Positions 42,175 through 52,090 of a stretch of 64,000 nucleotides of DNA are shown here, in pieces. The notes below the pieces were generated by a model. The model was given only the letters and a program-made list of their open reading frames with translations. It was not told the origin of the DNA and did no database searches. The DNA is from Pollenia angustigena (lineage: Eukaryota > Arthropoda > Insecta > Diptera > Polleniidae): NCBI GenBank assembly GCA_930367215.1, contig OV884060.1, positions 99,038,151-99,102,150 of the forward strand. The letters run 5' to 3'. Position 1 is the stretch's first letter. Every line of letters begins with the position of its first letter. The position numbers and the translations under genes are program-made.

Positions 42175-45152
42175 CCGATTTCTACAGTTAATCTAGATGT
42201 CGTATAGACACCCGCTAGGGAAGCAAGGGCAGCCTTGCTGTCAGTAAATATACGTATATCTCCCGATATGCGATGATACCTCAGCCAATTTACCGCCCGC
42301 CTTATAGCCGAGATCTCCGCCTGCAGGACACTACATCCATCCGGCAGACGAAAGGAAACTCTCACATCCAGTTCCTCTATGTAGAAACCTCCGCCAGCTC
42401 TTACACCCTTCCTCGAACCATCAGTATAAACCCCTAGGCTCAGTTCGTGGTGAGTACTTGACAGCGCATTGGCATGCGCCATCATTGTCACAAACCCCGC
42501 GCCAGTGAAAGGCACCGGAGTGCAATAGTCCACACTATCAGGGACGGTAGAACCTCTGGTTATCCCGGCATGCCCATATTCACGGGCCGACCAACAAAGC
42601 GCCGCGTTTAGCCGTGTCGCCGAGCAAAGAGCCATCTGTCTGGCCATGATGTCCACCGGGAGCCAGTTCAGTATCGTGAACAGCGCCCTCGTGGGAGTAT
42701 ATCGCATTGATCCTGTTATCATCAACGCGACAAGTCTATATACCTTCTCAAGCATTGCCCTATACCTGCTCTTATCCAACGCAGGCCACCATACCACGAC
42801 CCCGTAATACAGAGTCGGCTTTACTACAGCCTCAAAGATCCAATTGACACACCACGGGCTCATGCCCCAGTTTCTGCCGATTGCACCCCTACACGCATAT
42901 ATGGCAACTATTGCCTTTTCCACTCTCATCTGGACATTTTGTCCCCATGACAGCCTACTATCCAGAACCACGCCCAGATACTTGGCACTGCGTGAGATCT
43001 GAAGCTCGGTTCCATTTAACCTCGGAAGCCTAAAGTCCCCAATCCTGTACTTCCTCGTAAAGAGTACCAGTTCCGTCTTGGACGGATTAACACCCAGCCC
43101 GCATGATGCGCTCCAGGTGCTAAGTACCTTCAGAGCAGCCTCCATACACTGAGACATTATGTTCAGATGTCTCCCCGTGATAGCTACCGCAACATCATCA
43201 GCATACGCCACTGTTTTGATCCTCATGTTGTCCATCTTCGTCAACATGGTATTCATAGTCAGGTTCCACAATAGTGGGGATAGAACCCCCCCTTGGGGAG
43301 TACCCCTGTTCACCAGTCTTTGAAAACTGGTCTCACCTATCGTAGAGCAAATGACCCTATTCCTGAGTAGATTGTCCACAAATCTACATATGCCAACGTC
43401 GATCCCCAGGCTCCTCATGGACGACACAATAGAGTCCGGGTTGACATTGTTGAAAGCCCCCTCAATATCGAGAAAGGCCACTAGTGTGTACTCCTTAAAT
43501 TCGAGCGATCTCTCAATAGTTCCCACTAGAGAGTGAAGAGCCGTCTCAACAGATCTGCCCTTTGTGTAGGCATGTTGGGAGGCAGAGAGTAAACTTCTTG
43601 GGATGGTCATCCTAAGATGTATATCAATAACTCTTTCAAGAGTCTTAAGAAGAAAGGATGCAAGACTAATCGGTCTGTAGTCCTTCGGTTCAGTGTGAGA
43701 AGCCTTACCCCCTTTGGGTATAAAGACCACTCTGCACAAGGTCCAACTTACCGGGAGATACGAAAATCTAGCGCACCCCCTGTATATGGCCATCAGCCAG
43801 GGTATGATCAGCGTCGAATTCCTCTGCAGGTCCGCCGGAATTATACCATCCATACCCGGAGATTTATATGGACTGAAGCTATCGACAGCCCACTTGATCA
43901 TATCATAGTCCAAAGGAATGGACATAGGAATGGGTGTCGACTCCCACACCCGATCCCGCAAGCTCCCTTGGGAGTTTCCAGGAAAGTGAGTGTCAATCAA
44001 CACCTCAAGTGTTTCCCGACTATTTGTAGTCCAACAACCATCCGATTTCCGGACATAGGTTGGGACAACCGGGCTCGAAGCCATAATTTTACGTAAACGG
44101 TTCGTCTCAGAGGATCCCTCCACGCCGCTACAGAAGTTCCTCCAAGCGTTCCTTTTCGCCGATCTAACCAAATTTCTGAACCTATTCAATGATGACTTGT
44201 AGTCCACCCAGTTACCAAGACGCTTAGCCTCATTGAACAACCTACGACAGGCACTTCTTGCCTGCGCAATTTCAGGATCCCACCACGGTGGCCGATCCCT
44301 ACCCCTGCGAATCATTGGCTTACACGCCAAGGAATTCGCTAACTGCAGTGAGTTCGAAAGCATATCCACTGCCGCGTCGATCCCACTGATATCATTTACA
44401 TCAGGAGGATCAGATAGAGTCCGAACTAGAGAGGAATGTTTAATCCCCCAGTTCGTACGTCTCCTGTTTACCACAGCCATCGGTCCTGGGGACCTAAGCG
44501 CTAAATCAAATTCCACATACCTATGATCAGAGAGCGAACAGTCATTAGACACCATCCAATTCTCAATCATATGAACGTGGTTTATACTAACCAGCGTGAC
44601 ATCAAGAACCTCACACCTATTCGCAACAACAAACGTAGGCTCACAGCCCCTATTAACTATTCCTAGATTATAATTAATAATAAAGGAGAATAGTGACTCA
44701 CCTCTTACATTTGTATCAGTACTACCCCAGATAGTGTGGTGCGCATTAGCATCGGCACAGAATAAAATTGGCGTTCCAGTGCCCGCAGCCTTTGTTACAG
44801 CATCACGGATGAGCCTATTGGGTGGGTCATGTCCGTGCGCCATATAGCCCGAGACCATCCAGACTATTCCGTCTGGTGTTTCCAGACCGACCGTTGTTGT
44901 GTCTTCATCACTGTAATCAGAAAGAATGAAGATATTCAACGAGTTTTTAGCTAAGACACAAGATCTTATGTTACCTGTACCTTTCGCATATAATAGCTTG
45001 TAGCCTTTTAGTTTCAGTCCGCAAACCCGATTCTTGTGAATCCATGGTTCTTGGACCATTACGAGCTCCTCCCCTCTTTCCGCCAGTCGGAGGAGCAGTG
45101 CAGCGGATGCTGCTTTAGAGTTGTGTAGGTTGATTTGTGTCACCCTCACCAT
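42165..45152 (-). CDS. LOA ORF2: endonuclease, RT and RNase H (N-terminal 995 residues)
   Basis: Residues about 1-220 are an AP-type endonuclease (QINLHNSKAA, QEPW at 34-37, DANAHH at 134-139, SDH at 208-210). RT motifs: SPGMDGI (about 431), KDYRPISLASF (490-500), LDIEGAFNNV (561-570), RGTPQGGVLSP (616-626) and YADD (650-653). RNase H starts with YTDGSRKG (D911), E946 and DSKAALASL (D971), and is cut off by a frameshift. The ATG at 45152 overlaps ORF1 by 38 nt, suggesting reinitiation or frameshifting for ORF2 translation. Function: target-primed reverse transcription of the element's own RNA. Confidence 0.93.
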   Translation of the reverse strand: MVRVTQINLHNSKAASAALLLRLAERGEELVMVQEPWIHKNRVCGLKLKGYKLLYAKGTGNIRSCVLAKNSLNIFILSDYSDEDTTTVGLETPDGIVWMVSGYMAHGHDPPNRLIRDAVTKAAGTGTPILFCADANAHHTIWGSTDTNVRGESLFSFIINYNLGIVNRGCEPTFVVANRCEVLDVTLVSINHVHMIENWMVSNDCSLSDHRYVEFDLALRSPGPMAVVNRRRTNWGIKHSSLVRTLSDPPDVNDISGIDAAVDMLSNSLQLANSLACKPMIRRGRDRPPWWDPEIAQARSACRRLFNEAKRLGNWVDYKSSLNRFRNLVRSAKRNAWRNFCSGVEGSSETNRLRKIMASSPVVPTYVRKSDGCWTTNSRETLEVLIDTHFPGNSQGSLRDRVWESTPIPMSIPLDYDMIKWAVDSFSPYKSPGMDGIIPADLQRNSTLIIPWLMAIYRGCARFSYLPVSWTLCRVVFIPKGGKASHTEPKDYRPISLASFLLKTLERVIDIHLRMTIPRSLLSASQHAYTKGRSVETALHSLVGTIERSLEFKEYTLVAFLDIEGAFNNVNPDSIVSSMRSLGIDVGICRFVDNLLRNRVICSTIGETSFQRLVNRGTPQGGVLSPLLWNLTMNTMLTKMDNMRIKTVAYADDVAVAITGRHLNIMSQCMEAALKVLSTWSASCGLGVNPSKTELVLFTRKYRIGDFRLPRLNGTELQISRSAKYLGVVLDSRLSWGQNVQMRVEKAIVAIYACRGAIGRNWGMSPWCVNWIFEAVVKPTLYYGVVVWWPALDKSRYRAMLEKVYRLVALMITGSMRYTPTRALFTILNWLPVDIMARQMALCSATRLNAALCWSAREYGHAGITRGSTVPDSVDYCTPVPFTGAGFVTMMAHANALSSTHHELSLGVYTDGSRKGVRAGGGFYIEELDVRVSFRLPDGCSVLQAEISAIRRAVNWLRYHRISGDIRIFTDSKAALASLAGVYTTSRLTVEIGCL

Positions 45153-46713
45153 GATCCATGTTGGCGATTACTGTCACGTTGACGTCCTCATGGTCGGATT
45201 CCAGGAGTACGTCCTCGTCAACCATTTCGCCCAAGTGGTCAAAGAAGTCACCCACCAGTTCGGAGACCGACTGAGTGTCATCTTTGTCGCTTGAGCTAAC
45301 GGCATCACCACAAGCCATACTGTCATCAGTATGTGCAGCCTCATTTACCGAAGGAGCTGGATTGCCCTTGTTATCACTTCGGTAGACACGGAGCAAGATC
45401 GTACTAAAACCATAGTAGATCTTACCCTGTTTCTCCCTCAGTGATTCCAAGGATTGCTGGTTTATTACCACAATCGCCGTCCTTGATGACCCTTCAATAG
45501 CTGAAACCTTCACTACCTTCCAATCATGTGTGGGTAGTTGGGGATTACAGCACTGAATGATCTTCAAGATCTCCTCAGGTTTCGATGGTTCGGCAGGAAT
45601 GGTTGCAATCGATCTAGGCCTACGCGGTATCTCGCTCACCAACACCACATCGAGCCTTGCACCTTCCCAAACCTCTCCTATTGATTGGATGGCAAGCTTA
45701 AGTAACGACGCCGAGCGCTCATCCACACAAGCCATCAACTTCACATGGCCTTGATACCAGCCAGCGTCATCACATTGAGGGGGAGGACCTGGATTCTCCT
45801 TGAGGATCGTCCAGAACACGCCCATCAATTTCTGTTTAACCAGATCCCACTTGGTATGGGAAATGGCACCGTTTTCAGCACCTCTGTCAATGACAGCCCT
45901 CACTAGGTGACCTTTGGCCACCTCACTGAAGGACCTGTTCATCGGCTTCGGTGCTAATTTAGGACGCTTAGTCCCTGGTTGCTGTTTTACGGCTGATGCT
46001 TCTTCCTCAGAACGTTGCCGTTTAGGCATTGTCACCTTTCCAGTGACAGGAGGTGAAACACTTTGCAGCCCAGCTGTGTGGGCCTTAGCCCATTCCAATT
46101 TAGCTTTCTGCTCATTGGAAAGCTCTTCAGCTTTTTTGGAGCCAAGTAGCTCAATGAAGCGCAAGGCGGCGCGCCTTGTATTTTTTGCCCTCTTGGTAGG
46201 GTTCTTATGCCTTGGGGACTTTTTACGGTCGCCGTTTTTGGCGGGGGGAGGTGCAGATTTGGGATATGATGTTCGCATCACCATCCCTCCTTGCACAATG
46301 GGCACATGGGAAGCTGCATTGTTGGACGACTTTGTCATTCCCAACTTGGCAGCACCCGAAGCAGGGGTTTTATCCGTCCCACAGACGGAAAGGGCTTTTG
46401 CGGCTTTGGAGGTACTTGGAGAGAAGTTCAGGGGTACCTCGCCGCCGTTTTTGGAGCAGCTGCCTTCCGGTCGAGCTGCCTTACCACTTCCGATCAGCCT
46501 AGGCTGATCTTCCATGGTGGCCTGGACTGTTACAGTCCCTGGCTTTGTCGTCTTACTGTCAATCGTTGTCCTTATTCTCGCCTGTTCGTCATCAGTTTCA
46601 GTTAATTGTTTTTGTTGTTGTTGTTGTTGGTGTTGTTGTTTTTGTTTGTTTTTTGGAGAGTTCATTTTGCTTGTTGGTCCCACGAGTGTAGGGGAATTGA
46701 AAAGGTCCGCCAC
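45115..46713 (-). CDS. LOA ORF1, DUF4780-like nucleic-acid-binding protein
   Basis: 532 codons, open throughout. It has a glutamine-rich N-terminus (residues about 24-36), a basic KNPTKRAKNTRRAALRF region and an NLS-like KQQPGTKRPKLAPKP. A C-terminal domain from SFSEVAKGHLVRAVID through WEGARLDVVLVSEIP to IYYGFSTILLRVYR resembles the DUF4780 domain of insect LINE ORF1s. No CCHC knuckles are seen. Probably coats the element RNA. The 46620-46650 CAA/CAG-rich stretch encodes the Q-run. Confidence 0.8.
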   Translation of the reverse strand: MADLFNSPTLVGPTSKMNSPKNKQKQQHQQQQQQKQLTETDDEQARIRTTIDSKTTKPGTVTVQATMEDQPRLIGSGKAARPEGSCSKNGGEVPLNFSPSTSKAAKALSVCGTDKTPASGAAKLGMTKSSNNAASHVPIVQGGMVMRTSYPKSAPPPAKNGDRKKSPRHKNPTKRAKNTRRAALRFIELLGSKKAEELSNEQKAKLEWAKAHTAGLQSVSPPVTGKVTMPKRQRSEEEASAVKQQPGTKRPKLAPKPMNRSFSEVAKGHLVRAVIDRGAENGAISHTKWDLVKQKLMGVFWTILKENPGPPPQCDDAGWYQGHVKLMACVDERSASLLKLAIQSIGEVWEGARLDVVLVSEIPRRPRSIATIPAEPSKPEEILKIIQCCNPQLPTHDWKVVKVSAIEGSSRTAIVVINQQSLESLREKQGKIYYGFSTILLRVYRSDNKGNPAPSVNEAAHTDDSMACGDAVSSSDKDDTQSVSELVGDFFDHLGEMVDEDVLLESDHEDVNVTVIANMDHGEGDTNQPTQL

Positions 46714-47006
46714 GTCATAGCCCCCATTAACGTGGTAAGGGCGTGGTCTATTTGCTGAGGTGCCCAGGTATCAGCAAAGCTCCGTGATAATACAGTCGGA
46801 CACCCCTGACTGCAAACCAACCGATAGGCACGGGTCACATGACACCCCGGCTTAGGGGATGGATAACCTTTAGTTGCCAAGGCCTTTAAGTTCACTGTCT
46901 TCACCTCGGGAATCACCAGTTGCTGGCAAAATACCCGGGCCAAGACACGAACCACAGCCAGGGCTTAAGCCACCACATCGCTTCAAGATTGTTATCCATA
47001 ATAGTG
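46714..47006 (-). other. LOA 5' UTR
   Basis: About 290 bp between the 9-bp target duplication and the ORF1 ATG. An internal promoter is expected, as in other fly LINEs, but I see no certain motif. Confidence 0.6.
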
Positions 47007-47165
47007 GTGCAACTAGAGTAGTGCCCTATAAGCGAAAAGTACTGTAATTTTTCAGGAGAGCAAAAAAACGTTTTTTGACTGGCAGGATTTGTTTTAAAAA
47101 ACGTTTTTTTCTATTATTAAAAATAATTATAATAAAAACTTTTATGCAAAAGGCTTTTAAAACAT

Positions 47166-47286
47166 TCAGCCTTATTCCGGTTTTCGTTGTCGTCATCGAC
47201 AGTGTCGTTTTTTGTAATAGATTAAAGTGACAATCCTCTACAAAATCGACACTCGATGACGACAACGACAACCGGAATAAGGCTGA
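47166..47286. mobile_element. 121-bp near-perfect hairpin MITE
   Basis: TCAGCCTTATTCCGGTTTTC on the left is matched inverted by AACCGGAATAAGGCTGA on the right. The pairing continues through GTTGTCGTCATCGA / TCGATGACGACAAC, so almost the whole element is a stem. ATT on both sides may be a 3-bp duplication. Confidence 0.75.
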
Positions 47287-47554
47287 TTATTCCGCACTGC
47301 AAGACCATTTCGGTTACATAATTTTAATAGTAACTTACAACGTTCTTTCATTGGCTGACACTTTGTATGCCGTTTTGAAGACGTTAAGGTGACTAATTTT
47401 GGGTGATTTGGCGTTTTAACTGTGTAAGAGACAGTGTTGCCAAAACTTGGTGACCAAAAATGGCTAAATTTACGGAAAAAATGGCTAAAAATGGGCTAAA
47501 AAATGGCTAAAAGCTTTTTTAAAAAAAACCCATTAAAATTCAATAACAAAAAAT

Positions 47555-48750
47555 ATGCCCCTATTGCGGTTCTCCACTTTTGTAACAGTTTGGTTGTCTT
47601 TGATAAATTCACATTGCCATTCTCAACTAAACAGGCAGTTGGCTATTCAGTTGTGTATCTGTTTGTTTCGCGGTATTGCCGTTTTCAACTTTGTTTGGTC
47701 GACAAAAATGTTAAATACACACAACTGCTAAAAAGTAGTTTTGTTATTGGCAGTTAAAGTTTATTTTATTTAATTTCGGTGAAAATCGAAAACAAAATGG
47801 AGAAATCGTATGTGTAAATTTTTGTAATAACTATTTCGGTTTTTTTAAAAACTTTTATTAGTTTGAAAATAAAAACGATAGCTCAATTTGAGCGTCTCGT
47901 CAACAGAAACTTAGAAATTGTTCGCGGAAAACACCAGTTTGGTATGATGAAAAATTCATGTAAGCAGTTATGGGAAGAGTTTATAGTGGAGTTAAATAGT
48001 TTGGGACCACGACAAAAACTTCTTTTAAACACTTATAATCTTCTTAATCTAATTATAATATTCTTGGCACAGATTTGGATACACTACAAGGCAAGTATGT
48101 ATAAAGAAAAAACTTGCCAAAAATAAAAGAAACACTCAAGCGACGGGGGAGGGCTATCACAAGAAGTTTTATTAAATAGCCTTAAGGATACTGTTTCGCA
48201 GCTCTTGTATTGCAAGTCCGGCCAAGTATTTGGTGTTGAAAATATTCCACCATCAAGTGACAATTTTACTGAGTCAGTTTAACCAATAATACAGCCAGAA
48301 GATTCGCCAACAGCTACCCCAACCAGAAGAGGAACTCATCCGGCACAAAAAAGTTTCGTTACTTATTAGGAATTCTTACTTGGCACTGGAAAGTTCAAGA
48401 GGGTTGGACTAATCACGAATTTGTCTTCTTGTATGTAAAGCATTCATACAAGAGTTTTCTTTTTCATCAACATAAATAAGTTGACACTAATATCAATTAT
48501 AAATACTTCTTATTCAACACAACAATTAGAAATACTTTTAGTCTAAAAAATTATTTAATTTTATAAAATTTTCACTTGTCAAACGTTATATTTAAAGTTG
48601 GCAAATCGATATTTTAAGTTGGCAACTTTAAAGCAAACTCAACCAAAAACAGTTGAGTATAACAATACCTAAAATGAGTTTGGTTGTGCATAAGTTGGGT
48701 TGACTCCAACACGACCAAACTGAGTTGAGTGGAGAACCGCAATAGGGGCA
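47555..48750 (+). mobile_element. Harbinger-like element carrying only the Myb gene
   Basis: TIR TGCCCCTATTGCGGTTCTCC / GGAGAACCGCAATAGGGGCA. ATA lies on both sides, compatible with a 3-bp duplication. It encodes a Myb/SANT-like protein (47797-48412) but no DDE nuclease. PIF/Harbinger elements normally carry both genes, so this is an internally deleted derivative. Confidence 0.7.
47797..48412 (+). pseudogene. Myb/SANT-like DNA-binding protein of a Harbinger element
   Basis: A short first exon (47797-47807) is joined in frame across a 54-bp intron (GTATGT...TTTATTAG, 47808-47861). The second exon reads KIKTIAQFERLVNRN, ELNSLGPRQK and IWIHYKASMYKEK. The F-x-x-LV...LWEEF...LNSLGP...W-x-x-YK pattern matches the Myb_DNA-bind_5-type domain used by Harbinger accessory proteins to bring the transposase to DNA and the nucleus. 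A stop at 48123-48125, then a continued readable frame (SQLLYCKSGQVFGVENIPPS; PTATPTRRGTHP) with another stop, show decay. A second intron, if any, lacks a donor. Confidence 0.65.
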
Positions 48751-48991
48751 ATAATTAAATTATTTAAAGTTGTTTACGATGAAATTGTGAGTTAAGATTA
48801 ATTTGTTAAATAAGAATAAACGTAAATTAATATTAAAAAATTAAATCATCGAAAAATTCGATGTCGTTACTGTTCATCTCATAGGAATCACTCATTAGTT
48901 TCAAATAATCATAAGTTTTAAATAATATGAAGATAAATCATAATCACGACAACAATTACCCAACCTTTTGAGTCGAGATCTATAATAAAAA

Positions 48992-50006
48992 ACAAGTAGG
49001 AAAGTATAGTCGGTTCAACCCGACTTTATGATACCCTACACCACATTAGAACCTTTGTACCAGAGAACAGCTTTATACGATTGAAAAAAAATCGCATTTA
49101 ATCAACGACAACAAATACACTCGCTTACGGTCATACAGTCAAACTTGCGCAACCGTAAATATTCGCTGCTGGTTTGCAGTCATTCAAATAACGCACATCG
49201 TGCTTTGTTATTTATACAATCGTTACCTTCGTTTTTTAGTAAAGATGTTTGTGTGTTCGGTCGACAATGATTGTTTTGGTAAAGAAAAAAAAAATACAAA
49301 CAAAAAAGCCTGAAATGAAACAATCATTACTCATGAATATATTCAGCAGCAACTATGTAGTAAAAGAAAAAAAAATTGAAATGAAATGAAACTAAACACA
49401 CATACTTATGTAGGTACACACAATTTCCATAGAAACAGACTTTTTTTTTCATTTTAAAAAGTACAGTAGTAGTAGGTATGTACAATGTATTCTTGTTATT
49501 GTTGTTTTTATTGTTGTTAATTTGGAAAAAGCGTCTCATCGACTGGTTTATTGTTGTTGTTAATGTAAACAAAAGTATAAGAATGTGTTCTTTTGAATTT
49601 ACTCAGTTGTGTTATATTGCGTGAGCAACAAAAATGCAAATAAAGCACTTTCAATAAAAAACGAATAAATGCAAAAATAAAATGTGTACGAAAGGATGTA
49701 AAAATTACCAACGTTGAACTCTGTTTTGCAAGCAAAGAATGAATGTAAATTTTAGTGTATGAATAAATCAAGAAAAATAGTGATTTTGAGGTTCTCTGCT
49801 TTGTACCAAATTTTATCAAATAATCTCTAAATTGTGACCTGTACTTTGCGCACAAGGTTTACATGGACAGTCAGCAAGCCGGACAAACATCGTGATTCTG
49901 AGTTAATCGGTATACGTAACGGTTGGATAAGGACTAATATTTTAAGGTGTTACAGACATCAGCACAAACGCATAGTACCCTCACCACTATTGTGGTGGTG
50001 GTATAA
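48992..50006 (+). repeat. dispersed repeat copy 2 (least interrupted)
   Basis: Starts AACAAGTAGGAAAGTATAGT, then a short CGG...CCG stem and ATGATACCCTACACCAC. Ends CACTATTGTGGTGGTGGTATAAA. The terminal ATACCCTACACCAC / GTGGTG..GGTAT pairing is inverted. It provides the empty-site reference for 14443-19390. Helitron/DINE-type or other non-autonomous origin is possible. Non-coding; ORFs inside are chance. Confidence 0.75.
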
Positions 50007-50454
50007 ATATTGTATTGTTATGGTAAAAATATTTACCTAATTGATAAAATCGATAAGACCATGGAAGTGAGAGCAACTTTATAGTCAATTCTGAAATTTC
50101 TAAAACGATTTTGTTACCGCCTGCATCCCTTTATTGAAAAACTTGCAACCAGAAAGAAACAGCGATGTTTGTTCCTTTATTTTGAAAGATGTTTCAGCGT
50201 CATAGTTTATAGCGATTTTCAACATTTGTAAAAGTTGTGATTTAAATTAAAGGCGTTTTAATTGTTCAAAATGTTTATTTTACTTTTATACATTTTTATA
50301 ATAAAATAAAAATTATTCTTTTAAAAGAAAAACGGCAAAAAAATTTTATGGCTAAACAATTTGAAAAATGGCTAATGGCTAAACTCATTTTTTAATGGCT
50401 AAACAGAGTGAAATCTAGCCACTAAATGGCTAAATTGGCAACACTGGTAAGATA

Positions 50455-50913
50455 GTAAAGTTACCTGTTATCTGCTAAAAAAACAGTTTTTGCAAAATGT
50501 GGCGTTTACAACGTTATTCGCGGCTGTGCTTCAATTATAAAATTTTTAGGTAGATAGGTAGTTACTATTTATTTTTTTTAGTAAAAACATTTGAAGAAAA
50601 CCAAGGCTTTCGGATTCCTTTAAAAACGGCTTTACAGTTTGAATTGTTTTGTACAATAAGGAAATAGTTTTTGTTTTGTTATTTGTTCTACGGTAAAAAA
50701 CAAACTCTCGGCGCAATTAATCGAAATCCTTTTTAAGACTTGGAGTTTTGTCCTTAAAATCTTTGTTTGTTCAATAAAACAAATATATACTTTTTCTACT
50801 TAATTATTTAATTTATATTTAATTATGTATTTTTTTTATTAAACCACAAAAAATTAATTGATCGTGCATGCACAATAATGTTTGGTTACAACTGTTTGGT
50901 CTGCTTTGCTATT
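50455..50913. other. no gene seen
   Basis: AT-rich; no ORF or recognisable element. Confidence 0.6.
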
Positions 50914-51142
50914 CGGTAGGGTACCTTTTCTCTCCTTTGAAGAGAATATTTTATAATCAGAAAATGAGCGCATATTCTTATTTTTTAAACGCGCTGAAGT
51001 GTCAAAAAGACTCGGATATAATTAAAAATTTATTATAATTGAATCTTTGAGGAATTAGCTTCACGGATAAAAAATAAACGCATATGAGCTCATTTTCCGA
51101 TAATAAATGGTACACTCGTTGTGAGGAAATGAAACCCTACCG
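50914..51142. mobile_element. 229-bp MITE
   Basis: CGGTAGGGTACCTTTTCTCTCC / AGGAAATGAAACCCTACCG termini. A second inner inverted pair (GAAAATGAGCGCATAT at about 50959 and ATATGAGCTCATTTTC at about 51084) makes most of it foldable. Target duplication unclear. Confidence 0.6.
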
Positions 51143-52090
51143 ATGAATCATTTGTGAAAAAATTTTTTGATTCCTTTTTGAGAATATAAATAAATCATAT
51201 GTCAATCCTTTTTCAATGACTTCATATGATTGAATAATATATGAATGCTTTTTCAAGTGATGAATCAGTTTGTTATCATCAAAACTGATCTGAGAACATT
51301 CATTTAGGTTATTTTTACAAAAAAATATCACCCAAATGCTAGCTTGATTGAAACAAATAAAAAAAATTGTATTACATACAATATATGGGCGATTCTATTC
51401 TGACGGGTGCAACATTTAGACGCTTTAAACGTCTTTTACTAATAGAAAGAAACACATTTGCAATTAAGTTATTTCTAGAAGGGGTAAAGCCTATAGTACA
51501 CGGAATGCAAAAAGCCAAATGCGCATGTGGTTCTGACGTAATTTTGACGCCACTACATAGCCCCAATAGCATGTTCTTGTTTTGTGATGACGACAAAATT
51601 ACGTTAGACCAACATGCGCATGTGACTTGTTACATTCCGTGTACTATAGGCTTACCATTTTTGTATATACTATTGTTATCTATTTACAAGAATTTATATG
51701 AAACGATCAAATAGCCACGAGAGAGCTTTAAAGTGCATGACGGGTGCAACCAAATTGGCCAACTTTCATAAGACATACCACAAAAACACAAAACTCTGTT
51801 AATTTTTAAACTTTTATTGTATTATTCTTTTTTATTGTGAAAGATGAAATATCAGACGATTATTATCAAATCTAACATTGTAGAGAAATATAATCCAATA
51901 ATAAGAAATTTGCTCTTTAAGCCATGATGGGTGCAGCATGCAATGAATTTTCTGTTCGCGCCAAATCTATGAATCTTAATGCTTCGAAGCAGGCGCGGAT
52001 CCAGCTTGAGCCTTAGGGGGGGGGGAATGTTTTATGATACAAAAAAGTAAAAAATTTGTTTTTAAAAGTTTATTAAAACAATATGTGCAT
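51143..52090. other. non-coding, with palindromic MITE and ACGGGTGCAAC repeats
   Basis: Contains the 51486-51654 hairpin and three copies of a GACGGGTGCAAC-like phrase (about 51400, 51738, 51926). GCGCGGATCCAGC...GGGGGGGGGG at 51993-52030 resembles transposon-end sequence. The 115-codon ORF at 51367 is created by the palindrome and is not a gene. Confidence 0.5.
51486..51654. mobile_element. 169-bp palindromic MITE
   Basis: AGCCTATAGTACACGGAATG is matched by CATTCCGTGTACTATAGGCT; both arms continue to ATGCGCATG near the centre. Target duplication unresolved. Confidence 0.65.

Larger units (their letters stand above)
41471..47006 (-). mobile_element. full-length LOA-clade LINE
   Basis: About 5.5 kb on the minus strand, with a 9-bp duplication GTGCAACTA (41462-41470, 47007-47015). 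It has a 5' UTR of about 290 bp, ORF1, and ORF2 with endonuclease, RT and RNase H. RNase H plus an I-superfamily RT points to the LOA clade. The 3' end is a short tandem repeat, not poly(A). ORF2 is broken by one frameshift at about 42170, so the copy is probably inactive though almost intact. Confidence 0.9.
40989..47044. mobile_element. TA-inserting MITE, family 2, split by LOA element
   Basis: Begins CAGTACTTTTTGCTTATAG and ends CTATAAGCGAAAAGTACTG. TA lies on both sides (40987-40988, 47045-47046). The interior repeats CGCTTATAGTCCA several times. Without the LOA insertion and its duplicated target the MITE is about 511 bp. Like family 1 it has CAGT termini and CTTATA-rich subterminal motifs, suggesting related pogo/Tc1-type transposases. 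Confidence 0.85.
47432..50446. mobile_element. hAT element (non-autonomous), host to two insertions
   Basis: CAGTGTTGCCAA at 47432 and TTGGCAACACTG at the right end are classic hAT termini. GTAAGAGA / GTAAGATA (47424-47431, 50447-50454) is an 8-bp duplication with one mismatch. ATGGCTAAA-type subterminal repeats are dense at both ends. A minus-strand remnant near 48840-48930 translates to a short acidic tail (SNDIEFFDDLIF, stop) that could be a transposase C-terminus. Nested: the Harbinger-like element 47555-48750 and the dispersed repeat 48992-50006. Confidence 0.85.

Noticed and set aside
45557..46720. Long plus-strand ORFs (up to 197 codons)
   Set aside because: Antisense to LOA ORF1, whose domain and codon structure account for the region.
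51367..51714. 115-codon ORF and its minus-strand mirror (51372-51596)
   Set aside because: Both overlap a palindromic MITE; the similar peptides on both strands come from the inverted repeat, not from a gene.
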